Below, one piece after another: positions 1-6,191 of a stretch of DNA of 8,486 nt (its first letter is position 1; each line of letters starts with the position of its first letter). This DNA comes from an uncultured Lachnospiraceae bacterium. GTDB lineage: Bacteria; Bacillota; Clostridia; Lachnospirales; Lachnospiraceae. The position numbers and the translations under genes are program-made. Location: positions 1-8,486 of the forward strand of contig CADCOL010000202.1 in assembly GCA_902803015.1 (NCBI GenBank), in the 5' to 3' direction. Under the pieces are notes generated by a model that worked only from the letters and a program-made list of their open reading frames with translations, was not told the DNA's origin and did no database searches.

Positions 1-675
1 ATCCACACATTTGCCGTTCTTTACTGCGGAAATGGAAGCTCCGTTACCCAGGTGGCAAACAATAATCTTTAAGTCTTCTCTGGTCTTGCCGAGGATTTCC
101 GCCGCACGTGCGGATACGAAATCGTGGCTGGTTCCGTGGAAGCCGTAACGGCGAACCTTGTATTTTTCATAATATTCATAAGGAAGACCGTACATATATG
201 CCTTCTCCGGCATCGTCTGATGGAAAGCCGTATCGAATACAGCCACCATGGGAACGTTCGGCATGATCTTCTGGCATGCACGGATTCCGATTAAGTTTGC
301 GGGGTTGTGAAGAGGTGCCAGATCATTGCACTCTTCGATGGCCTTGATTACTTCTTCGTTGATTACAACGCTGGAAGCAAATTTCTCGCCGCCATGGACA
401 ATTCTGTGACCTACCGCATCAATTTCATCCAAAGATTTTACAACACCGTGGTTTGCATCCGTCAAAGCATCGATTACCATCTGAACCGCAACGGTGTGAT
501 CCGGCATGGGTGCTTCAATTACCACTTTCTCGCCGCCGGCGGGGGTGTGATTTAATCTTGCTCCGTCCATTCCGATTCTTTCGCAGAGGCCCTTTGCCAG
601 TACCGCTTCGGACTCGGAGTTGATTAACTGATACTTCAGGGATGAACTTCCGCAGTTAATTACCAATACATTCAT
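1..675 (-). CDS. ackA: Acetate kinase, N-terminal 225 residues (cut by the window edge)
   Basis: Converts acetyl phosphate and ADP to acetate and ATP in the cytoplasm, the ATP-yielding last step of acetate fermentation. The chain reads [18 protein letters not shown], the first acetate kinase signature. Residues known to matter in the Methanosarcina enzyme sit at the same numbers here: Asn7, Arg91 (GHRIVHGG), Asp148 (VFDTAFH), His180 ([12 protein letters not shown]) and the HLGNG loop at 208-212. The family is about 400 residues long, so roughly the last 175 lie beyond the left edge, including the Arg241 region. The start at 675 is supported by TAAGGAGAG at 682-690 on the minus strand, six bases upstream. 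The gene follows proS by 51 nt with no convincing promoter or terminator between them. The A/T-rich TATACA at 692-697 lies too close to the ribosome binding site to be its -10 box. The usual partner pta (phosphotransacetylase) is not upstream; it could lie beyond the edge. Confidence 0.97.
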   Translation of the reverse strand, partial: MNVLVINCGSSSLKYQLINSESEAVLAKGLCERIGMDGARLNHTPAGGEKVVIEAPMPDHTVAVQMVIDALTDANHGVVKSLDEIDAVGHRIVHGGEKFASSVVINEEVIKAIEECNDLAPLHNPANLIGIRACQKIMPNVPMVAVFDTAFHQTMPEKAYMYGLPYEYYEKYKVRRYGFHGTSHDFVSARAAEILGKTREDLKIIVCHLGNGASISAVKNGKCVD

Positions 676-726
676 TTCTTGCTCTCCTTATTGTATAAAA
701 TATTCTTTTTCGTTGTCTGTTCGGCT

Positions 727-2160
727 TTAGTATGCCTTGCCCCAGTACATCAGCGCTTTGGCCGGGCGTCCGCAGCATACGCAGGTTTCGGAAATGCGTT
801 CCTGTGCAAACGGCATGCAGCGGCTGGTCGCCGTGGTATCTTCTTTTACTTTATCTTCGCAGGCCTGATCTCCACACCACATAGCCTTTACGAATCCGGG
901 CTTTTCGTTGAGAATCTTTACGAACTCTTCGTAGTTGGTTGCGGTATAGGTATGCGCATCTCTGTGTGCTCTTGCGCGCTCCAGCATTTCTTTCTGAATG
1001 CGGTCAAGCATTTCGCCGATGGTCACTTCAAGGTTATCAAGAGAAATCTCGGTCTTTTCACCGGTATCACGGCGAACGATGACTGCCTTGCCCGCTTCGA
1101 TGTCACGGGGACCGATTTCCAAACGAAGCGGCACTCCGCGCATCTCATGCTCTGCAAACTTCCATCCGGGACTCTTTTCGGAATCGTCAACCTTTACACG
1201 GAAGTCTTTCAGCTGCTCTTTTAATGCGAATGCCTTGTCGAGAACGCCTTCCTTCTTTTGCTGAATCGGGACGATGACTACCTGTGTGGGCGCAACCTTC
1301 GGAGGCAGAACCAAACCGGAATTGTCTCCGTGAACCATGATTACCGCACCGATCAGACGAGTGGTCATTCCCCAGGAAGTCTGATGTACATATTCAAGCT
1401 TATTGTCCTTGGATGTGTACTGGATATTAAATGCTCTTGCAAAACCGTCGCCGAAGTTATGGCTGGTTCCGGACTGCAATGCCTTTCCGTCATGCATCAG
1501 CGCTTCAATGGTATAAGTTGCAATCGCGCCCGCAAATTTTTCCTTATCGGATTTACGGCCTTTGATAACCGGAATGGCCAGAACATTCTCGCAAAAGTCC
1601 GCATATACATTCAACATCTGCTCTGTACGTTCCTGCGCCTCTTCGGCGGTTGCATGAGCCGTATGGCCTTCCTGCCATAAGAATTCCCTGGAACGAAGGA
1701 ACGGTCTGGTGGTCTTTTCCCAACGAACCACGCTGCACCACTGATTGCAAATCTGAGGCAAATCGCGGTAGGAATGAACCGTATTTGCGTAGTAGTCGCA
1801 GAACAGGGTTTCGGAAGTAGGACGCACGCACATTTTCTCCTGAAGAGGTTCCAGTCCGCCCTGTGTTACCCAGGCAACTTCGGGGGCAAAGCCTTCCACG
1901 TGGTCTTTTTCCTTCTGAAGCAGACTTTCCGGAATAAACATGGGAAGGTACACATTCTGTACTCCCGTCTTCTTGAATTCCGCATCCAGCTGATTTCTGA
2001 TTAACTCCCAGATAGCATATCCTGCAGGGCGAATTACCATACATCCTTTTACGGAAGTATAATCGGTAAGCTCTGCTTTCTTAACAACGTCCGTGTACCA
2101 TTGGGCGAAGTCCTCTTCCATCGGGGTAATGGCTTCGAGTTGTTTCTTATCATCTGCCAT
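727..2160 (-). CDS. proS: Prolyl-tRNA synthetase, short archaeal/eukaryote-like type
   Basis: Class II aminoacyl-tRNA synthetase that charges tRNA-Pro with proline in the cytoplasm. The 477-residue length, the C-terminal zinc domain and the terminal WGKAY mark the archaeal/eukaryote-like form. The common bacterial form is about 565-570 residues with an editing domain inserted between motifs 2 and 3. Visible parts are the TXE-type proline/adenylate loop RPTSET (113-118), motif 2 [20 protein letters not shown] (146-165), the [11 protein letters not shown] segment (231-241), motif 3 [18 protein letters not shown] (262-279), an anticodon-binding domain (about 290-395), and zinc-type cysteines 429, 434, 460 and 463. 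Their spacing matches that of the Thermus enzyme. No inserted editing domain is present, so clearance of Ala-tRNA-Pro would need a separate factor (inference). The start at 2160 has AAGGAGAGA at 2169-2177. It lies 66 nt after pgi and 51 nt before ackA. I see no T-box leader. Confidence 0.97.
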   Translation of the reverse strand: MADDKKQLEAITPMEEDFAQWYTDVVKKAELTDYTSVKGCMVIRPAGYAIWELIRNQLDAEFKKTGVQNVYLPMFIPESLLQKEKDHVEGFAPEVAWVTQGGLEPLQEKMCVRPTSETLFCDYYANTVHSYRDLPQICNQWCSVVRWEKTTRPFLRSREFLWQEGHTAHATAEEAQERTEQMLNVYADFCENVLAIPVIKGRKSDKEKFAGAIATYTIEALMHDGKALQSGTSHNFGDGFARAFNIQYTSKDNKLEYVHQTSWGMTTRLIGAVIMVHGDNSGLVLPPKVAPTQVVIVPIQQKKEGVLDKAFALKEQLKDFRVKVDDSEKSPGWKFAEHEMRGVPLRLEIGPRDIEAGKAVIVRRDTGEKTEISLDNLEVTIGEMLDRIQKEMLERARAHRDAHTYTATNYEEFVKILNEKPGFVKAMWCGDQACEDKVKEDTTATSRCMPFAQERISETCVCCGRPAKALMYWGKAY

Positions 2161-2185
2161 GATCTAAATCTCTCCTTGAAGGCTC

Positions 2186-2214
2186 CCCCGTAAGTACGCG
2201 CCGTAATTACGGGG
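2186..2214 (-). repeat. Inverted repeat between pgi and proS (8-bp arms)
   Basis: CCCCGTAA at 2186-2193 pairs perfectly with TTACGGGG at 2207-2214 around a 13-nt loop. It fills much of the 66-nt pgi-proS gap, ahead of the proS ribosome binding site at 2169-2177. On the minus strand the stem is followed by GGAGCCTTCAAGG and not by a T-run, so it does not look like an intrinsic terminator. It may stabilise or mark processing of the pgi-proS messenger. The pairing is seen in the sequence; the role is a guess. Confidence 0.5.
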
Positions 2215-2226
2215 AAGCGGTTATTT

Positions 2227-3576
2227 TTACTGTAATCTCTTAAGAAGCGCTTCTCTCTGCTCTTCGTAACCGGGCTTTCCGAGAAGTGCGAACATGTTCT
2301 TCTTGTAGCTTTCCACGCCGGGCTGGTTGAACGGATTCACGCCAAGGATGTATCCGGATACGCCGCATGCAAACTCGAAGAAGTAGAACAACTCGCCGAG
2401 ATAGAATTCGTTAACTTCCGGAACATTGATTAAGAAGTTCGGAACCTGTCCGTCGGTATGTGCAAGAATGGTTCCCTTCATTGCACATTTGTTTACAAAG
2501 TCAACGCTCTTTCCGGATAAGTAATTCAAACCGTCCAAATCAACCGGTTCTTCCTCAATGATAATCTCTTCTCTGGAAGTCTCGATGTTGATAATCGTTT
2601 CAAAAATGTTTCTGGAGCCGTCCTGAATGAACTGTCCCATGGAGTGAAGGTCGGTAGTAAGATCCACGCTTGCGGGGAAAATACCTCTCTGATCCTTTCC
2701 CTCGGACTCGCCGTAAAGCTGCTGCCACCACTCGGATACGAAGTGAACTGCCGGCTCATAGTTTGCAAGGATCTCAATCTGTTTTCCTTTTCTTAAAAGA
2801 ATGTTTCTTGCGGCTGCGTATTTTAACGCATCATTGTCTTCGAAAGCATTGTTTAATGCCATCTCTCTTCCCTTTGCCGCACCTTCCATCAATTTGTCGA
2901 TATCCGCACCGGATACTGCAATCGGAAGAAGTCCTACTGCGGTAAGAACGGAGAAACGTCCGCCGATGTCGTCGGGAACAACGAAGCTCTCATAACCCTT
3001 CTCGGTAGCAAGTCCCTTTAATGATCCGCGTGCCTTGTCGGTGGTTGCATAAATTCTCTTTGCTGCTTCCTCTTCGCCGTATTTCTGCTCGCAGAGTTTC
3101 TTTAATACACGGAAAGCAATTGCGGGCTCGGTCGTCGTACCGGACTTGGAAATCATGTTGATGGAGAAGTCCCTGTCACCGATTACCTGAATTAAGTGCT
3201 TCAAATAAGTGGAGCTGATGGAGTTGCCGACAAAATAGATTTCAGGGGTCTTGCGAACGCTCTTGTCAACTACGTTGTAGAAACTGTGACGCAGGAATTC
3301 GATGGCTGCTCTTGCTCCGAGATAGGAGCCGCCGATGCCGACTACCAAAAGAACGTCGGAATCACTCTGAATCTTTGCTGCTGCTTTTTTAATTCTGTCA
3401 AACTCTTCTTTATCATAATTTACGGGAAGGTCAATCCATCCAAGGAAGTCATTTCCCGCTCCTGTCTTGCTTACCAGTGTTGCCTTTGCATCCTCTGCCA
3501 GCTTTTTCATAAGTTCCATCTCGTGGTCCTTTAAAAAGGGTGCTGCTTTGGAATAATCAAATGTTACGTTGCTCAT
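2227..3576 (-). CDS. pgi: Glucose-6-phosphate isomerase
   Basis: Interconverts glucose 6-phosphate and fructose 6-phosphate in glycolysis and gluconeogenesis, in the cytoplasm. The 449-residue length matches the Bacillus-type enzyme. Visible parts are the sugar-phosphate-binding loops [14 protein letters not shown] (78-91) and [10 protein letters not shown] (143-152), the first family signature [14 protein letters not shown] (205-218), the second region [16 protein letters not shown] (288-303), and the C-terminal [13 protein letters not shown] (417-429). The catalytic residues known from Geobacillus, Glu290, His311 and Lys425, fall at exactly those numbers. That supports starting at 3576. The reading frame stays open to an ATG at 3639, but the 3576 start has GGAGG at 3584-3588 seven bases ahead. 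The 3639 ATG also lies upstream of the predicted transcription start near 3623. It is the first gene of a probable pgi-proS-ackA transcript and is divergent from murG. Confidence 0.97.
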   Translation of the reverse strand: MSNVTFDYSKAAPFLKDHEMELMKKLAEDAKATLVSKTGAGNDFLGWIDLPVNYDKEEFDRIKKAAAKIQSDSDVLLVVGIGGSYLGARAAIEFLRHSFYNVVDKSVRKTPEIYFVGNSISSTYLKHLIQVIGDRDFSINMISKSGTTTEPAIAFRVLKKLCEQKYGEEEAAKRIYATTDKARGSLKGLATEKGYESFVVPDDIGGRFSVLTAVGLLPIAVSGADIDKLMEGAAKGREMALNNAFEDNDALKYAAARNILLRKGKQIEILANYEPAVHFVSEWWQQLYGESEGKDQRGIFPASVDLTTDLHSMGQFIQDGSRNIFETIINIETSREEIIIEEEPVDLDGLNYLSGKSVDFVNKCAMKGTILAHTDGQVPNFLINVPEVNEFYLGELFYFFEFACGVSGYILGVNPFNQPGVESYKKNMFALLGKPGYEEQREALLKRLQ

Positions 3577-3583
3577 ATCCTTA

Positions 3584-3588
3584 CCTCC
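3584..3588 (-). promoter_or_regulatory. Ribosome binding site that fixes the pgi start
   Basis: The minus strand reads GGAGGTAAGG just before the ATG at 3576, leaving seven bases between GGAGG and the start codon. The upstream in-frame ATG at 3639 has no comparable site. This decides the start and gives a protein with family-standard numbering. Confidence 0.85.
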
Positions 3589-3598
3589 GTATTCATTT

Positions 3599-3619
3599 CG
3601 CACAAAAAGTGCGTTTTTG
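3599..3619 (-). promoter_or_regulatory. Overlapping alternative hairpins in the pgi leader
   Basis: Read on the minus strand, CGCAC (3613-3609) pairs with GTGCG (3603-3599) around a TTTTT loop. Alternatively CAAAAA (3619-3614) pairs with TTTTTG (3608-3603) around a CGCAC loop. The two stems share bases and exclude each other. Both lie between the predicted transcription start near 3623 and the ribosome binding site at 3584-3588. The GC-rich first stem should be the more stable. On the plus strand the first stem is followed by TTTTT and superficially resembles a terminator, but no plus-strand gene precedes it. A regulatory role is inference only. Confidence 0.35.
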
Positions 3620-3629
3620 TCCATCCTCA

Positions 3630-3658
3630 AGTGTAGCAAATAAACCTTGCCGTTTCAA
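3630..3658 (-). promoter_or_regulatory. Promoter of pgi (sigma-A type)
   Basis: On the minus strand TTGAAA (3658-3653) and TACACT (3635-3630) are separated by exactly 17 nt. A TGC just before the -10 box makes it an extended -10. Transcription would start near 3623, giving a leader of about 47 nt before pgi. It is the only convincing promoter I see for the pgi-proS-ackA run. Confidence 0.75.
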
Positions 3659-3684
3659 GCCTTTTTACCTTATGAAAATGCTCC

Positions 3685-3713
3685 TTGATACACCGGAGTT
3701 GATTTGTTATAAT
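3685..3713 (+). promoter_or_regulatory. Promoter of murG-ACT (sigma-A type)
   Basis: TTGATA (3685-3690) and a perfect TATAAT (3708-3713) are separated by 17 nt. TGT immediately before the -10 box adds the extended -10 element. This is close to the strongest form of the housekeeping promoter. Transcription should start near 3720, about 55 nt ahead of murG. It points away from the pgi promoter, with 26 nt between the two -35 boxes. Confidence 0.85.
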
Positions 3714-3718
3714 TGGGC

Positions 3719-3756
3719 TTGGTATTTTATTCCATAGAATAAGGAAACAAAACCAA
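3719..3756 (+). promoter_or_regulatory. Weak two-part stem-loop at the 5' end of the murG messenger
   Basis: TTATTC (3727-3732) pairs with GAATAA (3737-3742) around CATA. Outside it, TTGGT (3719-3723) can pair with ACCAA (3752-3756). The structure would occupy the start of the messenger and end right beside the AGAGGAAG ribosome binding site (3757-3764). The stems are mostly A-T and interrupted, so this may be chance. Confidence 0.25.
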
Positions 3757-3774
3757 AGAGGAAGTGTCGATTTT

Positions 3775-4842
3775 ATGAAAAAAATCGTTTTGACAGGCGG
3801 CGGAACCGCCGGACATGTCACGCCGAATATTGCTCTTCTCCCGAAACTCCGGGAGCTGGGGTACGAAATAAGTTATATCGGATCCTACGAAGGAATCGAG
3901 AAAAAACTGATTTCCGATTATGATATCCCTTATTACGGAGTTGCCACCGGAAAGTTTCGCAGATACATCGATCCGAAGAATCTCTCCGATCCGTTCCGTG
4001 TTGCCAAGGGTATGTCGGAAGCAAAAAAGATTCTGAAAGAGATAAAGCCGGATGTCGTATTTTCCAAAGGTGGCTTCGTGTCGGTACCCGTTGTACGGGC
4101 AGCAGCATCCTTAAAGATTCCCTGCATCATTCATGAATCCGACATGACGCCGGGACTTGCAAACAAACTCTGTATTCCTGTTGCAAAGAAGGTCTGCTGT
4201 AACTTTCCGGAAACCATTTCCAAACTTCCGGCCGGCAAAGCAGTCTTAACCGGCACCCCCATCCGTGCGGAGCTCATGCAGGGAGATAAGGAAGCAGCAT
4301 TCAAACTCTGCGGCTTTACCAAAGACCTGCCTGTTCTGATGGTGATCGGCGGCAGCAGCGGCAGTCTTGTCATTAACAAAGAGATTCGCGCATCCCTGCC
4401 GAAGCTATTAAATGATTTTCAGGTTGTGCATTTATGCGGAACCGGAAATGTGGACAACCTTTTGCTCAATCAAAAAGGTTACAAGCAGTTTGAATATTTA
4501 AAGAGCGACCTAAAAGATGTTCTGGCCATGGCGGACATCGTAGTCTCCAGAGCCGGTGCCAACGCCATCTGCGAACTTCTGGCGTTAAAGAAGCCGAACC
4601 TTTTGATTCCCTTATCCGCCAAAGCATCCAGAGGCGATCAGATTCTGAATGCCGCATCCTTCCAGTCTCAGGGTTACTCACTGGTTCTGGAAGAAGAAAA
4701 CATGGATACGGAAAGTCTGACCGACAAAATTTACGAACTATACTGCAACCGCGGTAAATATGTTGAAAACATGACCTTCAGTTCGCAGGGAAATGCAATC
4801 ACCAAAATCATATCTTTAATTGAAGAGGAAAGTAAAAAATAA
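3775..4842 (+). CDS. murG: UDP-GlcNAc:undecaprenyl-PP-MurNAc-pentapeptide GlcNAc transferase (MurG), variant clade
   Basis: Transfers GlcNAc from UDP-GlcNAc to lipid I to make lipid II, the last cytoplasmic step of peptidoglycan precursor synthesis, at the inner face of the membrane. The 355-residue chain has the GT28 two-domain plan. The N-terminal glycine loop is GGGTAGHVTPN (8-18), followed by FSKGGFVSVPVV (96-107). The C-terminal UDP-sugar-binding parts are IGGSSGS (191-197), SRAGANAICE (258-267) and SRGDQILNA (285-293). Well-studied MurG proteins read HEQN near residue 120, where this one reads HESD (120-123). I recall this change from other clostridial and Bacillus cereus-type MurG copies. 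The gene stands apart from the usual mur/fts cluster, so a second murG may exist elsewhere in the genome. The start at 3775 has AGAGGAAG at 3757-3764, at slightly long spacing. The stop overlaps the next start. A related GT28 glycolipid transferase is a less likely alternative. Confidence 0.88.
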   Translation: MKKIVLTGGGTAGHVTPNIALLPKLRELGYEISYIGSYEGIEKKLISDYDIPYYGVATGKFRRYIDPKNLSDPFRVAKGMSEAKKILKEIKPDVVFSKGGFVSVPVVRAAASLKIPCIIHESDMTPGLANKLCIPVAKKVCCNFPETISKLPAGKAVLTGTPIRAELMQGDKEAAFKLCGFTKDLPVLMVIGGSSGSLVINKEIRASLPKLLNDFQVVHLCGTGNVDNLLLNQKGYKQFEYLKSDLKDVLAMADIVVSRAGANAICELLALKKPNLLIPLSAKASRGDQILNAASFQSQGYSLVLEEENMDTESLTDKIYELYCNRGKYVENMTFSSQGNAITKIISLIEEESKK

Positions 4843-5252
4843 TGTTAAAACAATTATCCATTTATGCAGAAAACGCAAAAGGAACCATGAAAGAAATTAC
4901 CGACGTTCTCACAAAAGAAGGGATCAACATCTGGGGTTCCGTAACCAATGACAGTGCCGAATTCGGAATCATCCGCATGGTGGTTTCCGAACCGGAACTC
5001 GCAAAAGAAAAACTCGAACAGGCCGGTTACTTCTGCAAGCTGTGTAACGTCATCGGCGTGGAAATGGCTGATGAAGTCGGTGCATTAAACAGACTTTTGA
5101 AGACTCTCTATGACAGCAACATCAATGTCGACTACATCTACCTGTCATTCAACCGTGATTCGGGTCTCCCGGTTCAGATTCTTCATGCACAGGATGCTCC
5201 GGAAGTAGAGGACTGCATTCGGGCAAAAGGATTTAAAACGATTACCGCATAA
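4842..5252 (+). CDS. Tandem ACT-domain protein
   Basis: Small cytoplasmic protein of 136 residues made of two ACT domains and nothing else. The first runs about 1-68, from LSIYAENAKGTMKEI, and the second about 70-136, from VIGVEMADEVGALNRL. Each has the strand-helix-strand start with a glycine at the ligand-facing turn (Gly14 and Gly80). ACT domains typically bind amino acids and control enzymes allosterically; stand-alone pairs are thought to be sensors or partner subunits. No ligand can be assigned from sequence. The ATG at 4842 shares one base with the murG stop (TAATG), and GAGGAAAG lies just before it inside murG, so translation is probably coupled. A link to cell-wall synthesis follows only from this position. 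Similar proteins often sit beside acyl-CoA ligase or branched-chain amino acid genes, none of which is present here. Confidence 0.85.
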   Translation: MLKQLSIYAENAKGTMKEITDVLTKEGINIWGSVTNDSAEFGIIRMVVSEPELAKEKLEQAGYFCKLCNVIGVEMADEVGALNRLLKTLYDSNINVDYIYLSFNRDSGLPVQILHAQDAPEVEDCIRAKGFKTITA

Positions 5253-5284
5253 TTTCGGTAAAGAAAGAGTAACGTTAAAGCGAA

Positions 5285-5314
5285 AAAAGGCGGCTGCATA
5301 TGCAGTCGCCTTTT
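5285..5314. terminator. Bidirectional intrinsic terminator between the ACT gene and mscS
   Basis: AAAAGGCGGCTGC (5285-5297) pairs with GCAGTCGCCTTTT (5302-5314) around ATAT, a 13-bp stem with one G-T wobble. On the plus strand it is followed by TATTTCTTT and on the minus strand by TTCGCTTT, extending the stem's own T-tracts. It lies 32 nt after the ACT gene stop and 28 nt after the mscS stop, so it can end both convergent units. Confidence 0.9.
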
Positions 5315-5342
5315 ATATTTCTTTATGCCTGTTTTCAAAACC

Positions 5343-6188
5343 TTACTTCTCGGTATAGTGATGAACATCCAACTGATTGAACGGAATCTGAATATTCTCC
5401 GCAAGAAGGCCTTCCTGAACTTCCTTTATAACCTTATACCATACCGTCCATTTATCCTTCGGGTCGCAATAGTAATTGATTCGGTAAATAATAGCGGAAT
5501 CCTGAAACTCACACGTTCCTTTGTAAACTGCGCTTTTCACGCCTTCGATTTCCTTGATGCGTTCCGTAATTTCCCCCAAAACCCTGTGCACTTTCTGAAC
5601 ATCCTCACTATAGGATAAGGGAATATTGAATTTTTGAAAATCCCCGAGCTTTGCAATCTCGTCAATATTACGGTTGCAGACAGAGATGACGGAAAAATCA
5701 CTCATACTCTGGATCTTGGTTGTCTTTGTGGTAAAGGAAATAACGATACCTTCCGTTCCTTTGTATCGGACCACATCACCCACCACAAAGAATTTATCCA
5801 TAAAGATATGGGCACCCATAATCAGGTCTTTTAGGTAATCCTGAAGGGAAAGACCGACGATGGCACTGACGATTCCCAAAGATGCAACCAAAGACGTTAC
5901 ATTGATTCCGTTTACCTGGAAGATGGAAAGGATTGCCAGAACCAAAACGATTCCGGTCAGTACTTTCTCAACAACTAAAGGAACCTGACCTACTTCTTTT
6001 TTTGACTTTCCGGTAAGCTTTGCCGATTTTTTTATAAAAAGCGCAACGCCCCTCTTTACCGCAATCAGAAGAATTGCCGCAATAATCAGTAAAAGAACAC
6101 TGACGATAAATTTCGATGAGGTAAAATACTTAAGCGCATTGTCTCTGATGTCCAGTTCCGCTATGGTCTTTAATATGCTTTCCCACAT
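5343..6188 (-). CDS. Small-conductance mechanosensitive channel, MscS family
   Basis: Membrane channel that opens under membrane tension and releases solutes on osmotic downshock. The 281-residue length is close to E. coli MscS (286). Hydrophobic segments lie at about 27-47 and 70-92. The pore helix follows at about 97-130 (SLVASLGIVSAIVGLSLQDY, 99-118) and leads into the cytoplasmic beta domain at FFVVGDVVRYKGTEGIV (133-149). The chain then continues into a mixed alpha/beta vestibule domain and ends with IPFNQLDVHHYTEK. Where MscS proteins usually read I-P-N at the end of the beta domain, this one has SVCNRNIDEI (169-178), without the proline. It is the last gene of a four-gene run and starts three bases after the preceding stop, in the same frame. 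The likely ribosome binding site AAGGA sits inside the preceding gene at rather long spacing (13 nt), so coupled re-initiation is plausible. Ion selectivity and true gating behaviour cannot be read from sequence. Confidence 0.9.
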   Translation of the reverse strand: MWESILKTIAELDIRDNALKYFTSSKFIVSVLLLIIAAILLIAVKRGVALFIKKSAKLTGKSKKEVGQVPLVVEKVLTGIVLVLAILSIFQVNGINVTSLVASLGIVSAIVGLSLQDYLKDLIMGAHIFMDKFFVVGDVVRYKGTEGIVISFTTKTTKIQSMSDFSVISVCNRNIDEIAKLGDFQKFNIPLSYSEDVQKVHRVLGEITERIKEIEGVKSAVYKGTCEFQDSAIIYRINYYCDPKDKWTVWYKVIKEVQEGLLAENIQIPFNQLDVHHYTEK

Positions 6189-6191
6189 GGT

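Noticed and set aside
692..720. Separate ackA promoter in the proS-ackA gap
   Set aside because: TATACA at 692-697 would place the transcription start on the ribosome binding site, and no -35 box lies 16-18 nt upstream.
679..1224. A 181-codon open frame on the plus strand
   Set aside because: It is antisense to the conserved C-terminal half of proS and looks like a composition shadow.
2161..2226. T-box or other amino acid-sensing leader for proS
   Set aside because: The gap is only 66 nt, and no T-box sequence or antiterminator/terminator pair is present.
3599..3618. Plus-strand terminator before murG
   Set aside because: The 5-bp stem followed by TTTTT fits loosely, but no plus-strand gene ends upstream and it lies before the murG promoter. 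It is better read as the pgi leader.
3577..3639. Longer pgi start at ATG 3639
   Set aside because: It lies upstream of the predicted transcription start and has no ribosome binding site. The 3576 start gives family-standard residue numbers.
3644..3660. Catabolite-repression (cre) site over the pgi -35 box
   Set aside because: TTGAAACGGCAAG resembles a cre half-site, but the central CG and the right half are out of register with the consensus.
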